Shown piece after piece: positions 25,450-33,865 of a DNA stretch of 64,000 bases. Source of the DNA: Falsiroseomonas ponticola. GTDB lineage: Bacteria; Pseudomonadota; Alphaproteobacteria; Acetobacterales; Acetobacteraceae. Positions within the stretch are counted from its first letter, which is position 1, and each line of letters begins with the position of its first letter. The translations under genes and the position numbers were made by a program. Where the stretch lies: NCBI RefSeq assembly GCF_016805305.1, contig NZ_JAERQN010000008.1, forward strand, positions 248,001 to 312,000, read 5' to 3'. The notes under the pieces are model-generated. The model did not search any database and was not told where the DNA came from. It saw nothing but the letters and a program-made list of their open reading frames with translations.

Positions 25450-27123
25450 TCATCGCTCCGGGATCAGCGGCATCAGCAGGAAGCTCTCCCGCGCACCACC
25501 CGTCGCGATACTGTTGCGGCCGCCGAAGATGGTGGCGTCGCGGTCGCGCTGGTGGTTGTGCAGGATGCGGCCGGGCCTGCCGGGGTATTCGAAGTCCCGT
25601 CCCGCGACGGTCAGCACCAGGCGATGGCCCAGCGGCACGACGAGGCAGGTCGGCCAGATCTCGATGTCCAGCTTCACGAAGGTGCCGGGCTCCAGCGGCT
25701 CCACGCGGTCATGCGGATGCCAGGGGCGCCAGGGGGTGGATCGCGCCTCATCCAGCGCGCGATGCGACGCGCGGAGCCAGCCGCGCGCGACGGGCACGGG
25801 TTCATGCGCGCCGGTGAAGACGACCTCCTGCCCATCCGGCGCGAAGCAGCGCAGCGTCGCGAAGACATCCATGTCCACCGTGCTGGATGCGACCCAGAGC
25901 CGCAGCGCGAGCGGGCCCGTGAATTCCATCGCGGTGTCGAAGGGCGCGGTGGTGAAATCGATGCCCTCGCCGAAGGCGTCGTAGTCCAGCACGGCGTCAT
26001 CGCCGGGCGCCGTCCAGCCCAGGCTTCGGTCACCCAGGTACAGCTTCGTCCAGTGTGTCCGCGCCAGCGGCCATTCCCGCTCCATGCGCCGCAGGCTGGG
26101 GCGGCCGGGATGGCGGATGGAGAGCTGCACGCGCGGCTCGCTCTCCCACCCATTCGCGTCGCCGCGCAGGAAATGGCCGAGGAAGCGCTTCTGCATCGCG
26201 ACGTAGTCGGGCAGGTAGAAGCTCTCGTAATGCGTGCCGTCATGCATCGAAAGCCATTTGTCGGGCGTGCCCGCCCGCTCGAAGCCCAGCGTATTGCCGC
26301 GGAGATGCAGGCCGGGGCCGCCCCAATTGCCCGCGGAGAGCACCGGCACCGTGATGCGCGAGAGGTCCGGCGTGCGTTCGCGCATCCAGCCATCGTCGAG
26401 GGGATGTTCCGCGATCTGCTGCGGATGCTCCGACCGGCTGCCCTTCAGGATATCGGCGCTGAAGGCGGCGGGGCCGGTCGTGCGCTCGCCGGTCTCGCGG
26501 TCCCGGTGCGGCGTCTCCGCGCTGCCATGCTGGTTCACCAGCGCCTGGCGCGGCCACCAGGCCTCGGTGAAGGAATTGGACAGGATGCCGCCATGGTGGC
26601 TCCAGTCCCGGTAGAGGTCCGTGGCACCCTCCCACGGCACGATAGCCGCCAGGTGCTTCGGCCGAAGTGCGGCCACCTGCCACTGCTTGATGGCGAGGTA
26701 GGAGACGCCGAGCAGACCGACCTTCCCGTTCGACCAGGGCTGCGTGCCGGCCCAGTCGATCGCCTCCGCGTAATCCTGCGTCTCTCGCGGCGAAAAGGGG
26801 TCGAGGTAGCCGGGCGACTTGCCGCTGCCGCGCGAATCGACGTTCACCAGCGCGAAGCCGTCGGGGACGAAGCGCTCGGGGTCCGGCACTTCCCAGCGCA
26901 GCCAGCGGCCCGTGCTGCCATCGGTCGCCAGGCCGGGATAGAGCTTCGTCAGCACCGCCCATTGCGGCGTGTAGCCATCGGCGAAGTGGATGTCCTTGCC
27001 GTAGATGCCCATGGACATGATGACGGGGAACGGGCCCGGTCCCTCCGGACGGAAGACATTGGCGCGCAGCACCACGCCATCCGCCATGGGGATCGCCACG
27101 TCCCGTTCCACGATCATCGTCAT
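25450..27123 (-). CDS. CocE/NonD-family hydrolase (S15-like)
   Basis: 557 residues. The N-terminal alpha/beta hydrolase domain has the strand DGFALVNVDSRGSGKSPG and the Ser motif GLLGVSYLAIKQW (family form GxSYxG is altered to GVSYLA). The C-terminal jelly-roll domain is about residues 330-557 (FTGPLALRLWVASSTVDMDV). Such enzymes hydrolyse esters or acyl-dipeptides. ATG 27123 starts four bases after the upstream Bug receptor stop; a longer reading has no support. The substrate is unknown; neighbours suggest an imported ester. Confidence 0.9.
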   Translation of the reverse strand: MTMIVERDVAIPMADGVVLRANVFRPEGPGPFPVIMSMGIYGKDIHFADGYTPQWAVLTKLYPGLATDGSTGRWLRWEVPDPERFVPDGFALVNVDSRGSGKSPGYLDPFSPRETQDYAEAIDWAGTQPWSNGKVGLLGVSYLAIKQWQVAALRPKHLAAIVPWEGATDLYRDWSHHGGILSNSFTEAWWPRQALVNQHGSAETPHRDRETGERTTGPAAFSADILKGSRSEHPQQIAEHPLDDGWMRERTPDLSRITVPVLSAGNWGGPGLHLRGNTLGFERAGTPDKWLSMHDGTHYESFYLPDYVAMQKRFLGHFLRGDANGWESEPRVQLSIRHPGRPSLRRMEREWPLARTHWTKLYLGDRSLGWTAPGDDAVLDYDAFGEGIDFTTAPFDTAMEFTGPLALRLWVASSTVDMDVFATLRCFAPDGQEVVFTGAHEPVPVARGWLRASHRALDEARSTPWRPWHPHDRVEPLEPGTFVKLDIEIWPTCLVVPLGHRLVLTVAGRDFEYPGRPGRILHNHQRDRDATIFGGRNSIATGGARESFLLMPLIPER

Positions 27124-27127
27124 GCGA

Positions 27128-28096
27128 TCAATCCACCTGGATGCCCGTGGCGCGGCCGATGCCAGTCCAGCGCTGGAATTCCTCACCGACATAGCGCGCC
27201 GCTTCCTCCTGCGGCCCGCCGACGGGATCGAGTCCGGTGGCCTGCAGGCGCGCGCGTACCTCGGGCTCCGCCAGCGCGGCATTCACTTCGGCGTTCATGC
27301 GCGCCAGGATCGGGCGCGGCGTCGCGGCGGGGAAAAGGGCCGCGATCCAGGTGGCATCGACGGCTTCGGGGAATCCGAGCTCGACCGCGGTCGGCACATC
27401 CGGCAGCGCGGCGGATCGCTGCGCCCCCGTCACCACCACGCCGCGCACGCTGCCCGCGCGCACCTGCTCCACGCCCGTGTTCATCGCGATGGTACCGACA
27501 TCGACCTGGCGCGACAGCACGGCGGTGACCACGGGCGCGGCGCCGGGGAAGCCGATGGGCTGGACATCCGCGCCGCCCAGCACGCTCAGGATGCGCTCCG
27601 CCGAGAGATGGCCGGTGGTGCCCACGCCCGGCACCGCCAGGTTCAGCTGCCGCTGCCTGCCGAGTGCGATCAGCGCGGCCAGATCCGGCGGCCCCGCCTG
27701 GGGATGCGTGACGAGCATGTGGGGCGTGGAGGCGACGACGGCCGCGCCGACGAAATCCTCCACCCGGTAGCCCGCGCGCGGCGACAGCGCCGGATTCACG
27801 ACGAAGGAGGTGGTGGCGAAGAGGATGGTGTGGCCATCCGGCGCCGCGCGCGCCACCTGCTGTGACGCGATGTTGCCGCCGGCGCCGACGCGGTTCTCCA
27901 CGATGATGGGCTGCGGCAGCTTCGGCCCCAGCGCCTGCGCCATGATGCGCGCCACCACATCCGCCGGCCCGCCCGGCGCGAAGCCGCAGACGAAGCGGAT
28001 GGGCCGGTCCGGCCAGGCCGGCTGCGCCCGCGCGACGAAGGGCATCATCAGCGCAGCGCCGAGCAGCGCCCGGCGCCGCGGGAACATCATGGTCAT
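27128..28096 (-). CDS. Orphan Bug-family periplasmic receptor 2
   Basis: 322 residues. Leader FPRRRALLGAALMMPFVARA with a double arginine; mature part begins AWPDRPIRFVCGFAPGGPAD, with ENRVGAGGNIA and GVGTTGHLSAE. ATG 28096 is eight bases after GGAGGA. It resembles the next gene (28136-29095) more than the other receptors, especially at the C-terminus (TGLDPVGG... versus TGFDPIGG...), which suggests tandem duplication. Confidence 0.9.
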   Translation of the reverse strand: MTMMFPRRRALLGAALMMPFVARAQPAWPDRPIRFVCGFAPGGPADVVARIMAQALGPKLPQPIIVENRVGAGGNIASQQVARAAPDGHTILFATTSFVVNPALSPRAGYRVEDFVGAAVVASTPHMLVTHPQAGPPDLAALIALGRQRQLNLAVPGVGTTGHLSAERILSVLGGADVQPIGFPGAAPVVTAVLSRQVDVGTIAMNTGVEQVRAGSVRGVVVTGAQRSAALPDVPTAVELGFPEAVDATWIAALFPAATPRPILARMNAEVNAALAEPEVRARLQATGLDPVGGPQEEAARYVGEEFQRWTGIGRATGIQVD

Positions 28097-28135
28097 TCTT
28101 GTTATCCTCCCAGGCAACCCGCGCGTCGCGCGGGC

Positions 28136-29095
28136 TCAGTCAAGCGAGATGTTCAGCCCGCGCACCACCTCGCCCCAACGCTGCAATTCATCCGCGACGA
28201 AGCGGCTGTTCTCCGCCCGCGAACCCCCGATCGGGTCGAAGCCCGTGGCGGCCAGCCGCGCCTGGAAGGCGGGCGTCGCCAGCAGTCGGTTCACGTCGGC
28301 GTTCACCTTCTCCAGCACCGCTTCCGGCACCGCGGCCGGGAACAGCACGCAGCACCAGGTGAGGTCGACGATCGGATCGAAGCCCGCCTCCGCCACCGTC
28401 GGCACATCCGGCAGCGCGGCCACGCGCCGCGCGCTGGTGACGGCGAGGCCCCGTGCGCGGCCGGACTGCACGATCTGCACCGCCGCCGGCAGCGCGACGG
28501 AGGCCATGTCGATCTGCCCGCCCAGCGCCGCCGTCATGGCCGGCCCCGCGCCGGTAAAGGGGATGTGCTCCGCCTGCACCTTCGCGATGGTCTTGAGCAG
28601 GTTCTCCGCCGAGAGATGCGGTGTGGACCCGATACCGGCGGAGCCGAAGTTGACGGGACGCCGCCGCCCGATCTCCACCAGGTCCCGCAGCGTCCGCACC
28701 TCGCCATCGCCGCGCACGGCGAAGAGGTTCGGCGTGCCCGCGACGACGGAGGCGACGGCGAATTCCTGCGGCCGGTAGCCCGCATTGCGCGACAGGCTCG
28801 GATTGACCGCGAAGGCGCTGGTGGTCAGCAGCGCCGTCAGCCCATCCGGCGCCGCGCGCGCCACGGCCTGCGCCGCGATGTTGCCGCCCGCGCCGCCCCG
28901 ATTCTCCACCACGACGGGATGCGGCCAGACCTCGCTCAGCGCCTGCGCCAGAAGCCGGGCGATGATGTCCGCCGGCCCGCCGGGCGCGAAGGCGACGACG
29001 AAGCGCACGGGCCGGTCCGGCCAGGCGGCCTGCGCCCGCGCGCCGATCGCGGGCAGCGCCAGCGCGCCGCCCAGCAGCAGCCGGCGCGCGATCAT
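28136..29095 (-). CDS. Orphan Bug-family periplasmic receptor 3
   Basis: 319 residues. Leader IARRLLLGGALALPAIGARA, then AWPDRPVRFVVAFAPGGPAD, ENRGGAGGNIAAQ, GSAGIGSTPHLSAE. The ATG overlaps the stop of the upstream deacetylase gene by four bases. It is a probable tandem paralogue of receptor 2. Like it, it has no TctAB partner in the window. Confidence 0.9.
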   Translation of the reverse strand: MIARRLLLGGALALPAIGARAQAAWPDRPVRFVVAFAPGGPADIIARLLAQALSEVWPHPVVVENRGGAGGNIAAQAVARAAPDGLTALLTTSAFAVNPSLSRNAGYRPQEFAVASVVAGTPNLFAVRGDGEVRTLRDLVEIGRRRPVNFGSAGIGSTPHLSAENLLKTIAKVQAEHIPFTGAGPAMTAALGGQIDMASVALPAAVQIVQSGRARGLAVTSARRVAALPDVPTVAEAGFDPIVDLTWCCVLFPAAVPEAVLEKVNADVNRLLATPAFQARLAATGFDPIGGSRAENSRFVADELQRWGEVVRGLNISLD

Positions 29096-29988
29096 CGGCT
29101 GCTGCCCTCGCAGGTGACCAGCGCCGCGCGATGCGCCTGCATATGCGCCGCGAGCTCGGCGCGCGTGCCCGTCCAGGCCTCCGGCGTCGCCTTCACGATC
29201 TTCATGATCTCATCGAAGACCCAGGCGCCGGCGGGGCGGCCATAGACATGGGTGTGGATGGTGACGTCGAGCGTCACGGGCCGCGTCTCGCGCTCCAGGC
29301 AGGCCGCGAAGGCGTCCTGGAACTGCTCCAGCATCGCGCGGGCATTGTTGCCGTAGCGGATGGCGCTCGGCAGGTCGTTGATGTCCATGATCAGCGGGAT
29401 GCCGATGATCTCATGGCCCGAGGCCTCGATGGCGAGGTGCGGCATGTCGTCGTCGTTGCAGTCGCCGTGATGCGTGTAGCCGGCTTCGGCCAGCAGGCGC
29501 ACATGGATCGGGCTGCCGGTGCCGCGCGGGCTGATCCAGCCGATCGGCTTCTCGCCCGTCAGGTCGCTGATCAGGCCCGTGGTGCGGGTGATGTTCTCCC
29601 GCTGCCCGGCCTCGTCCAGATACACGGGGATGATGTCCATGCCGTAGGAATGGGCGATGATCTCATGCCCGCCCTGGTGGATGGCCTTGATCGTGTCCGG
29701 CCATTGTTCCGCCAGCACGCCGTTGGTCATCACGCTGGCCTTCACGCCGTTGCGCGCCGCGATCTCCAGCGCCCGCCAGATGCCGCGCACCGCGCCGAAC
29801 ATGCCCCAGGACGCCGCATTGGCATCGTAGAAGCCGGGCTTCAGCGGGTTGCCCATCGGGCCGATGCCGGGGACCACGCCGGGGGACCATCCCTCATAGG
29901 CGATGTTGAAGATCACGCCGACGCGCGCGCCGCCGGGGAAGCGGAAATCGGCCTGCGGGCGCAGGATGCGGGGCTTGGGATGGCTCAT
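29092..29988 (-). CDS. Polysaccharide-deacetylase-fold protein (PuuE-like) 2
   Basis: 298 residues of the NodB fold. The metal-binding aspartate strand is replaced by VIFNIAYEGWSPG, and the histidine loop reads HEIIAHSYGMDIIP, as in the PuuE-like branch. Later motifs are IGWISPRGTGSP and LDVTIHTHVYGRP. This branch includes amide or ring hydrolases rather than true chitin-type deacetylases. It heads the minus-strand operon and is divergent from the GntR/FCD gene, its likely controller. Confidence 0.85.
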   Translation of the reverse strand: MSHPKPRILRPQADFRFPGGARVGVIFNIAYEGWSPGVVPGIGPMGNPLKPGFYDANAASWGMFGAVRGIWRALEIAARNGVKASVMTNGVLAEQWPDTIKAIHQGGHEIIAHSYGMDIIPVYLDEAGQRENITRTTGLISDLTGEKPIGWISPRGTGSPIHVRLLAEAGYTHHGDCNDDDMPHLAIEASGHEIIGIPLIMDINDLPSAIRYGNNARAMLEQFQDAFAACLERETRPVTLDVTIHTHVYGRPAGAWVFDEIMKIVKATPEAWTGTRAELAAHMQAHRAALVTCEGSSR

Positions 29989-30112
29989 CGGCTCGTCACT
30001 CCCTCAAGGCACCGCCACCCCGGGAAGGGAGGGGAGCGGCATATTTCTTCTGGATGTTCGGGGCATTTTGTCGAAATTCCCGGATCAGGCAACCGGCAAA
30101 TCGGTGAAAATC

Positions 30113-30140
30113 TTGCCTCAGGGCGCGACATCGCTAAATT
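30113..30140 (+). promoter_or_regulatory. Candidate promoter of the GntR gene (leaderless)
   Basis: TTGCCT (30113-30118), a 16-base spacer and TAAATT (30135-30140) form a sigma-70-like pair. The -10 ends six bases before the ATG at 30147, so transcription would begin at or next to the start codon. There is no good ribosome site before that ATG, which fits a leaderless message. Confidence 0.4.
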
Positions 30141-30146
30141 GCCGGC

Positions 30147-30836
30147 ATGGACAGCAGCTTGACCCTGGCCCGCCTGGTGGAAGCGCGGCTGCGCGCGGAT
30201 ATCCTGCATGGCGTGCACCGCCCCGGCGCGAAGCTGCGGCTGGAGGCGCTGCGGGAACGCTATGGCGTCGGCGCTTCGCCCCTGCGCGAAGCGCTCGCGG
30301 CCCTGGCGGCGGAGGGGCTGGTGCAGCGCCTGGACCAGCGCGGCTTCCGCGTGGCGGGCGCCGACCAGGCGGCGCTGGCCGATCTGGTGGAGACGCGCTG
30401 CCTGGCGGAGACGGCGGCGCTGCGCGCCGCGATCGCGCGCGGCGATGCGGCGTGGGAGGAACGCGTGCTGGTCGCGCATCACCGCCTGGCGCGCGCATCC
30501 CGGTCGCTGGAAGCGGATGCCTTCGTGCCCAACCCCGCCTGGGATGCGCTGCACCGGGACTTCCACCTGGCCCTGCTGGAACCCTGCGGCGCGCCCAGCC
30601 TGCTGGCCTTCTGCGCGGACCTGCATGACCGCAGCACGCGCTTCCGCAACCTCTCCAACAGCCTTGCCTATCCGCAGCGCGACGTCGCCGCGGAACATGC
30701 GGCGCTGTGCGAGGTGACGCTGGCGCGCCGCGCGGAGGACGCCGCGGCGCTGCTGGAGAAGCATTACCGGCACACCGCGAATGTCCTGGGCGATGCGCTG
30801 GAGCAGAAGACGGCAGTGGAGAGCGACGCAGGATGA
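30147..30836 (+). CDS. GntR-family regulator with FCD domain
   Basis: 229 residues. The N-terminal winged HTH has VEARLRADILHGVHRPGAKL and GVGASPLREALAALAAEGLV. The all-helical FCD effector domain has FHLALLEPCG and the C-terminal HAALCEV... region with histidine ligands. FCD proteins sense organic acids. It is divergent from the deacetylase/Bug/esterase operon across 158 bp. Its stop overlaps the next gene as ATGA. Confidence 0.92.
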   Translation: MDSSLTLARLVEARLRADILHGVHRPGAKLRLEALRERYGVGASPLREALAALAAEGLVQRLDQRGFRVAGADQAALADLVETRCLAETAALRAAIARGDAAWEERVLVAHHRLARASRSLEADAFVPNPAWDALHRDFHLALLEPCGAPSLLAFCADLHDRSTRFRNLSNSLAYPQRDVAAEHAALCEVTLARRAEDAAALLEKHYRHTANVLGDALEQKTAVESDAG

Positions 30837-31753
30837 AGACCCTCGACGTGGTCGCCTTCCAGGGCGCGTCCAACCTGCCGATGTGGGTGGCGGAGGAACA
30901 GGGCTTCTTCGCGCGGCACGGGCTGCGCGTCACGCTCTCCATCACGCCGAATTCGGTGGAACTGGCGCGGGACCTGCACACGGGCCGGCGCCAGGTGGCG
31001 CTGACGGCCTTCGACAACGTCGTCACCTATGTCGAGGGACAGGGCGAGGCGGGGATCGAGGGCGGCACCGACTTCTTCGCCTTCATGGGCATCGACGACG
31101 CGGTGCTGAGCCTGATGGCGGCGCCGGGCGTCACGGACATCGCGGGCCTGCGCGGCCAGGCGCTGGCGGTGGATGCGCTGACCACCGGCTACGCCTTCGT
31201 GCTGCGGGAGATGCTGCGCCTGTCCGGCCTGACGGAGGCCGAGACGCCCTTCTTCCGCGTTGGCGGCCACGGCATGCGGCTCGATGCGCTGCTGGAAGGC
31301 CGCACCGCCGCGACGCTGCTGACCACGCCGCCCGACCTGGTGGCGGAAGCGCGGGGCTTCCGCAGGCTGGCGCGCGCCACCGAGATGATCGGCGCCTATG
31401 CCGGCGTGACGGGCAATGCATCCCGCGCCTGGGCCGCGGCGAATCGCGGGACGCTGCTGGCCTTCATCCGCGCCTGGCGCGACGCGGTCGATTGGATCGG
31501 CGCTTCCGGCAACCGGGAGGCGGTGGGCGCGCTGTTCCGCGCCCGCATGGGCGGCGCGGCGGCGATCGCGGATGCGGCCTGCGCGCTGTTCATCGACCCC
31601 GGGCGGGGCCTGCGCCGCGACCTGTCCATCGATCCCGCGGGGATCGGGACGGTGCTGCGGCTGCGTTCCGCCTATGCCCGGCCGGAACGGCTGCTGAGCG
31701 ATGCCGGCCGCTACATCGACCTCTCCTACCGCGACGCCGCGCTCAGGGGCTGA
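30833..31753 (+). CDS. NMT1/THI5-like substrate-binding protein without signal peptide
   Basis: 306 residues of the type-2 periplasmic-binding-protein fold (LPMWVAEEQGFFARHGLRV, LTAFDNVVTYVEG, IAGLRGQALAVDALTTGYAF). Family members normally carry a secretion signal, but this one begins directly at the first fold strand (MKTLDVVAFQGAS), so it is likely cytoplasmic. ATG 30833 overlaps the GntR stop by four bases and has an AGG just before it. It may be a cytoplasmic ligand-binding partner of the regulator. No ABC permease or ATPase is nearby. Its 3' end overlaps the convergent amidase by 28 bp. Confidence 0.85.
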   Translation: MKTLDVVAFQGASNLPMWVAEEQGFFARHGLRVTLSITPNSVELARDLHTGRRQVALTAFDNVVTYVEGQGEAGIEGGTDFFAFMGIDDAVLSLMAAPGVTDIAGLRGQALAVDALTTGYAFVLREMLRLSGLTEAETPFFRVGGHGMRLDALLEGRTAATLLTTPPDLVAEARGFRRLARATEMIGAYAGVTGNASRAWAAANRGTLLAFIRAWRDAVDWIGASGNREAVGALFRARMGGAAAIADAACALFIDPGRGLRRDLSIDPAGIGTVLRLRSAYARPERLLSDAGRYIDLSYRDAALRG

Positions 31754-33018
31754 AGCGCCGCTTCGGCCCAGGCGCCGCAGGCCAGCAGCGCCGCATCCCG
31801 CCCCGCCGGCGCCACCAGCTGGATGCCGAGCGGCAGCCCCGGCGGCCCGCGCCGCACCGGCAGGCCGAGCGAAGGGCCATGCAGCAGCGTCCACAACCCC
31901 TGGAAGCGGGAATCGCCGGTGGAGGCGAGGCCGGCCGGCGCCTCCCCCTGCGCGCCGGGCACCAGCAGCGCGTCGCAGCCCGCCATCGCCGCGGGGAAGG
32001 CGGCGCGCGCGGCCGTCGCGGCCGCCTGCGCGGCGGCATAATCCGCGAAGGGGGTGGCGCGCCCGGCCTCGATCGCCGCGGCCAGGCGCGGGCTCAGGCG
32101 CGGGCGCTCCGCGTGGTATTCCCAGGCCAGGGCGCGCCCGATCTCGAAATCGTTGATCGTGCGACGCACCTCCAGCAGGGCGTCGAAGGCGGGGGGCAGC
32201 GTCACCGCCTGCACCTCCGCCCCGGCTTCAGCCAGGCGTGCCGCCGCTTCCTCCACCACCGCGCGCGCCTCCGGCGCCGCCAGCGCCCAGGGATGCACGC
32301 GGCAGACCCCGATGCGCGGCGGGCGCGGCATGGCCGTGGCCAGCGCGGGCAGGCCCGCCAGCACCGGCAGCGCCAGCGCCACATCGGCGACGCCGCGCGC
32401 GAAGAGGCCGATGGTGTCGAGGCTTTCGGCCATCAGCTTCAGGCCGCCGCGATGGATCAGCCCGAAGCTCGGCTTGAAGCCCACCACGCCGCAGAAGGCC
32501 GCGGGGCGCAGCACGGAACCGCCGGTCTGCGTGCCGATCGCGATCGGCACCATCCCCGCCGCGACCGCGGCGGCGGAGCCGGAGGAGGAGCCGCCCGGCG
32601 TATGCCCGGGGTGATGCGGGTTGGTCGTCGGCCCCGGCTCCACATAGGCGAATTCCGCCGTCACCGTCTTGCCGAGGACCAGCGCCCCCGCTGCCCGCGC
32701 CAGCGCCACGCAGGCGGCATCGGCGCGCGGCTGGTGGCCCGCGAAGATGGCCGACCCCATCGCGGTCGGCAGGTCCGCGGTATCCAGCACATCCTTCACC
32801 GCGATGGGCACGCCATGCAGCGCCCCGCGGCGCGGCCCCGCATCCAGCGCCCGCGCGGCGCGCAGCACGGCATCCGGATCGATCGCCGCGAAGGCGCGCA
32901 CCACCGGGTCCCGCGCCGCGACCTGGTCCAGCAGCGCGCCGGCCACATCCGCGGCGCGCAGCGATCCCTGCGCGATGCGCGCGGCGATCGTGACGGCGTC
33001 CAGCCCGGTGATGCTCAT
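31726..33018 (-). CDS. Amidase-signature hydrolase
   Basis: 430 residues with the full amidase-signature triad: Lys75 (PIAVKDVLDT), the cis-Ser near residue 144 (TPGGSSSGSAAAV) and nucleophile Ser168 (GTQTGGSVLRP). GatA and allophanate hydrolase are relatives, but the local operon has no GatB/C, so a small-molecule amidase is more likely. It is translated after the HutC-type regulator with a 4-bp overlap, which suggests that regulator controls it. Confidence 0.92.
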   Translation of the reverse strand: MSITGLDAVTIAARIAQGSLRAADVAGALLDQVAARDPVVRAFAAIDPDAVLRAARALDAGPRRGALHGVPIAVKDVLDTADLPTAMGSAIFAGHQPRADAACVALARAAGALVLGKTVTAEFAYVEPGPTTNPHHPGHTPGGSSSGSAAAVAAGMVPIAIGTQTGGSVLRPAAFCGVVGFKPSFGLIHRGGLKLMAESLDTIGLFARGVADVALALPVLAGLPALATAMPRPPRIGVCRVHPWALAAPEARAVVEEAAARLAEAGAEVQAVTLPPAFDALLEVRRTINDFEIGRALAWEYHAERPRLSPRLAAAIEAGRATPFADYAAAQAAATAARAAFPAAMAGCDALLVPGAQGEAPAGLASTGDSRFQGLWTLLHGPSLGLPVRRGPPGLPLGIQLVAPAGRDAALLACGAWAEAALQPLSAASR

Positions 33019-33836
33019 TCCCCCTCCCGCCCCGGCAGCCGCAGCGCCGATTCCAGCGTGAATTCGAAGCGTTCGCCATGGAAGCGCACGGCGCCATGCA
33101 GCAGCGGCGTGCCGGAGGCCGCGTAGTAGCTGTGCTCCGTCTCCAGCAGCGAGGTGCGGGAGGCGACGCCGAGCAGCTTCGCCACCCGCGCATCCGCCGG
33201 CAGGCAGCGCACGGTGTTGACGATGCGGGCGGGCGGTTCGCGCATGGCGGCGCCGAGCAGGGAGATGATCGCCATCTCCTCCAGCATCGCCTGCGTCACG
33301 TGGCGGGACACGGCGGGCGGGAACCAGCGCTGTTCGAAGGCGAAGACCTCCTCATCCAGGAAGCGCAGGCGCTCCACATATTCCACCTGCTGCCCGAGCG
33401 GCAGCTGGAGCTTCTGGCGCACCCGCTCCGGCGCGGCGACCTGCCGCCGCAGCAGGACCTGGAAGCGGATGCTGCGGCGCGCGGCGCGCATCTCATCCTC
33501 GAAGGCCATGCTGACATCGTGGTTGAGCCGTTCCGGCGCCACGAAGGTGCCGCGGCCGCGCCCGCGCGTGACCAGGCCCGCGGCGACGAGATGCGCCATG
33601 GCCTGGCGCACCGTCGGGCGGCTGACGCCGAAATGCGTCATGCATTGCGCTTCCGTCGGCATGGCGAAGCCCGCCAGCGCCGCCTGCGCGCCCCGGATCG
33701 GCGCCGCCAGGCGTTCCGCCAGCTGCTGGTGCAGCGGCAGCGCGCCGGCGGGATCGAGCGGCGGCAATTGCTGCAGCACGAGGGCCGGTGGCGCGGCGTC
33801 CCGCCCCTCGCCTGCCGCGCGGCGCGGGGGCATCAT
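33015..33836 (-). CDS. GntR-family regulator with UTRA domain (HutC-like)
   Basis: 273 residues. The winged HTH is offset by a long N-terminus (PTEAQCMTHFGVSRPTVRQA, then GRGTFVAP). The UTRA effector domain shows QVEYVERLRFLDEEVFAFEQ and SYYAASGTPLLHGAVRFHG. The true start may be GTG 33779, which would remove 19 unconserved residues and widen the divergent spacer to the deacetylase from 29 to 86 bp, leaving room for a promoter. It overlaps the amidase gene by four bases. Confidence 0.9.
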   Translation of the reverse strand: MMPPRRAAGEGRDAAPPALVLQQLPPLDPAGALPLHQQLAERLAAPIRGAQAALAGFAMPTEAQCMTHFGVSRPTVRQAMAHLVAAGLVTRGRGRGTFVAPERLNHDVSMAFEDEMRAARRSIRFQVLLRRQVAAPERVRQKLQLPLGQQVEYVERLRFLDEEVFAFEQRWFPPAVSRHVTQAMLEEMAIISLLGAAMREPPARIVNTVRCLPADARVAKLLGVASRTSLLETEHSYYAASGTPLLHGAVRFHGERFEFTLESALRLPGREGE

Positions 33837-33865
33837 GCCGCCAACCCGTCGCGAAGGACCGTCCG

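Noticed and set aside
30833..31753. Thiamine-precursor ABC importer receptor
   Set aside because: No signal peptide and no permease or ATPase gene nearby; only the fold is shared.
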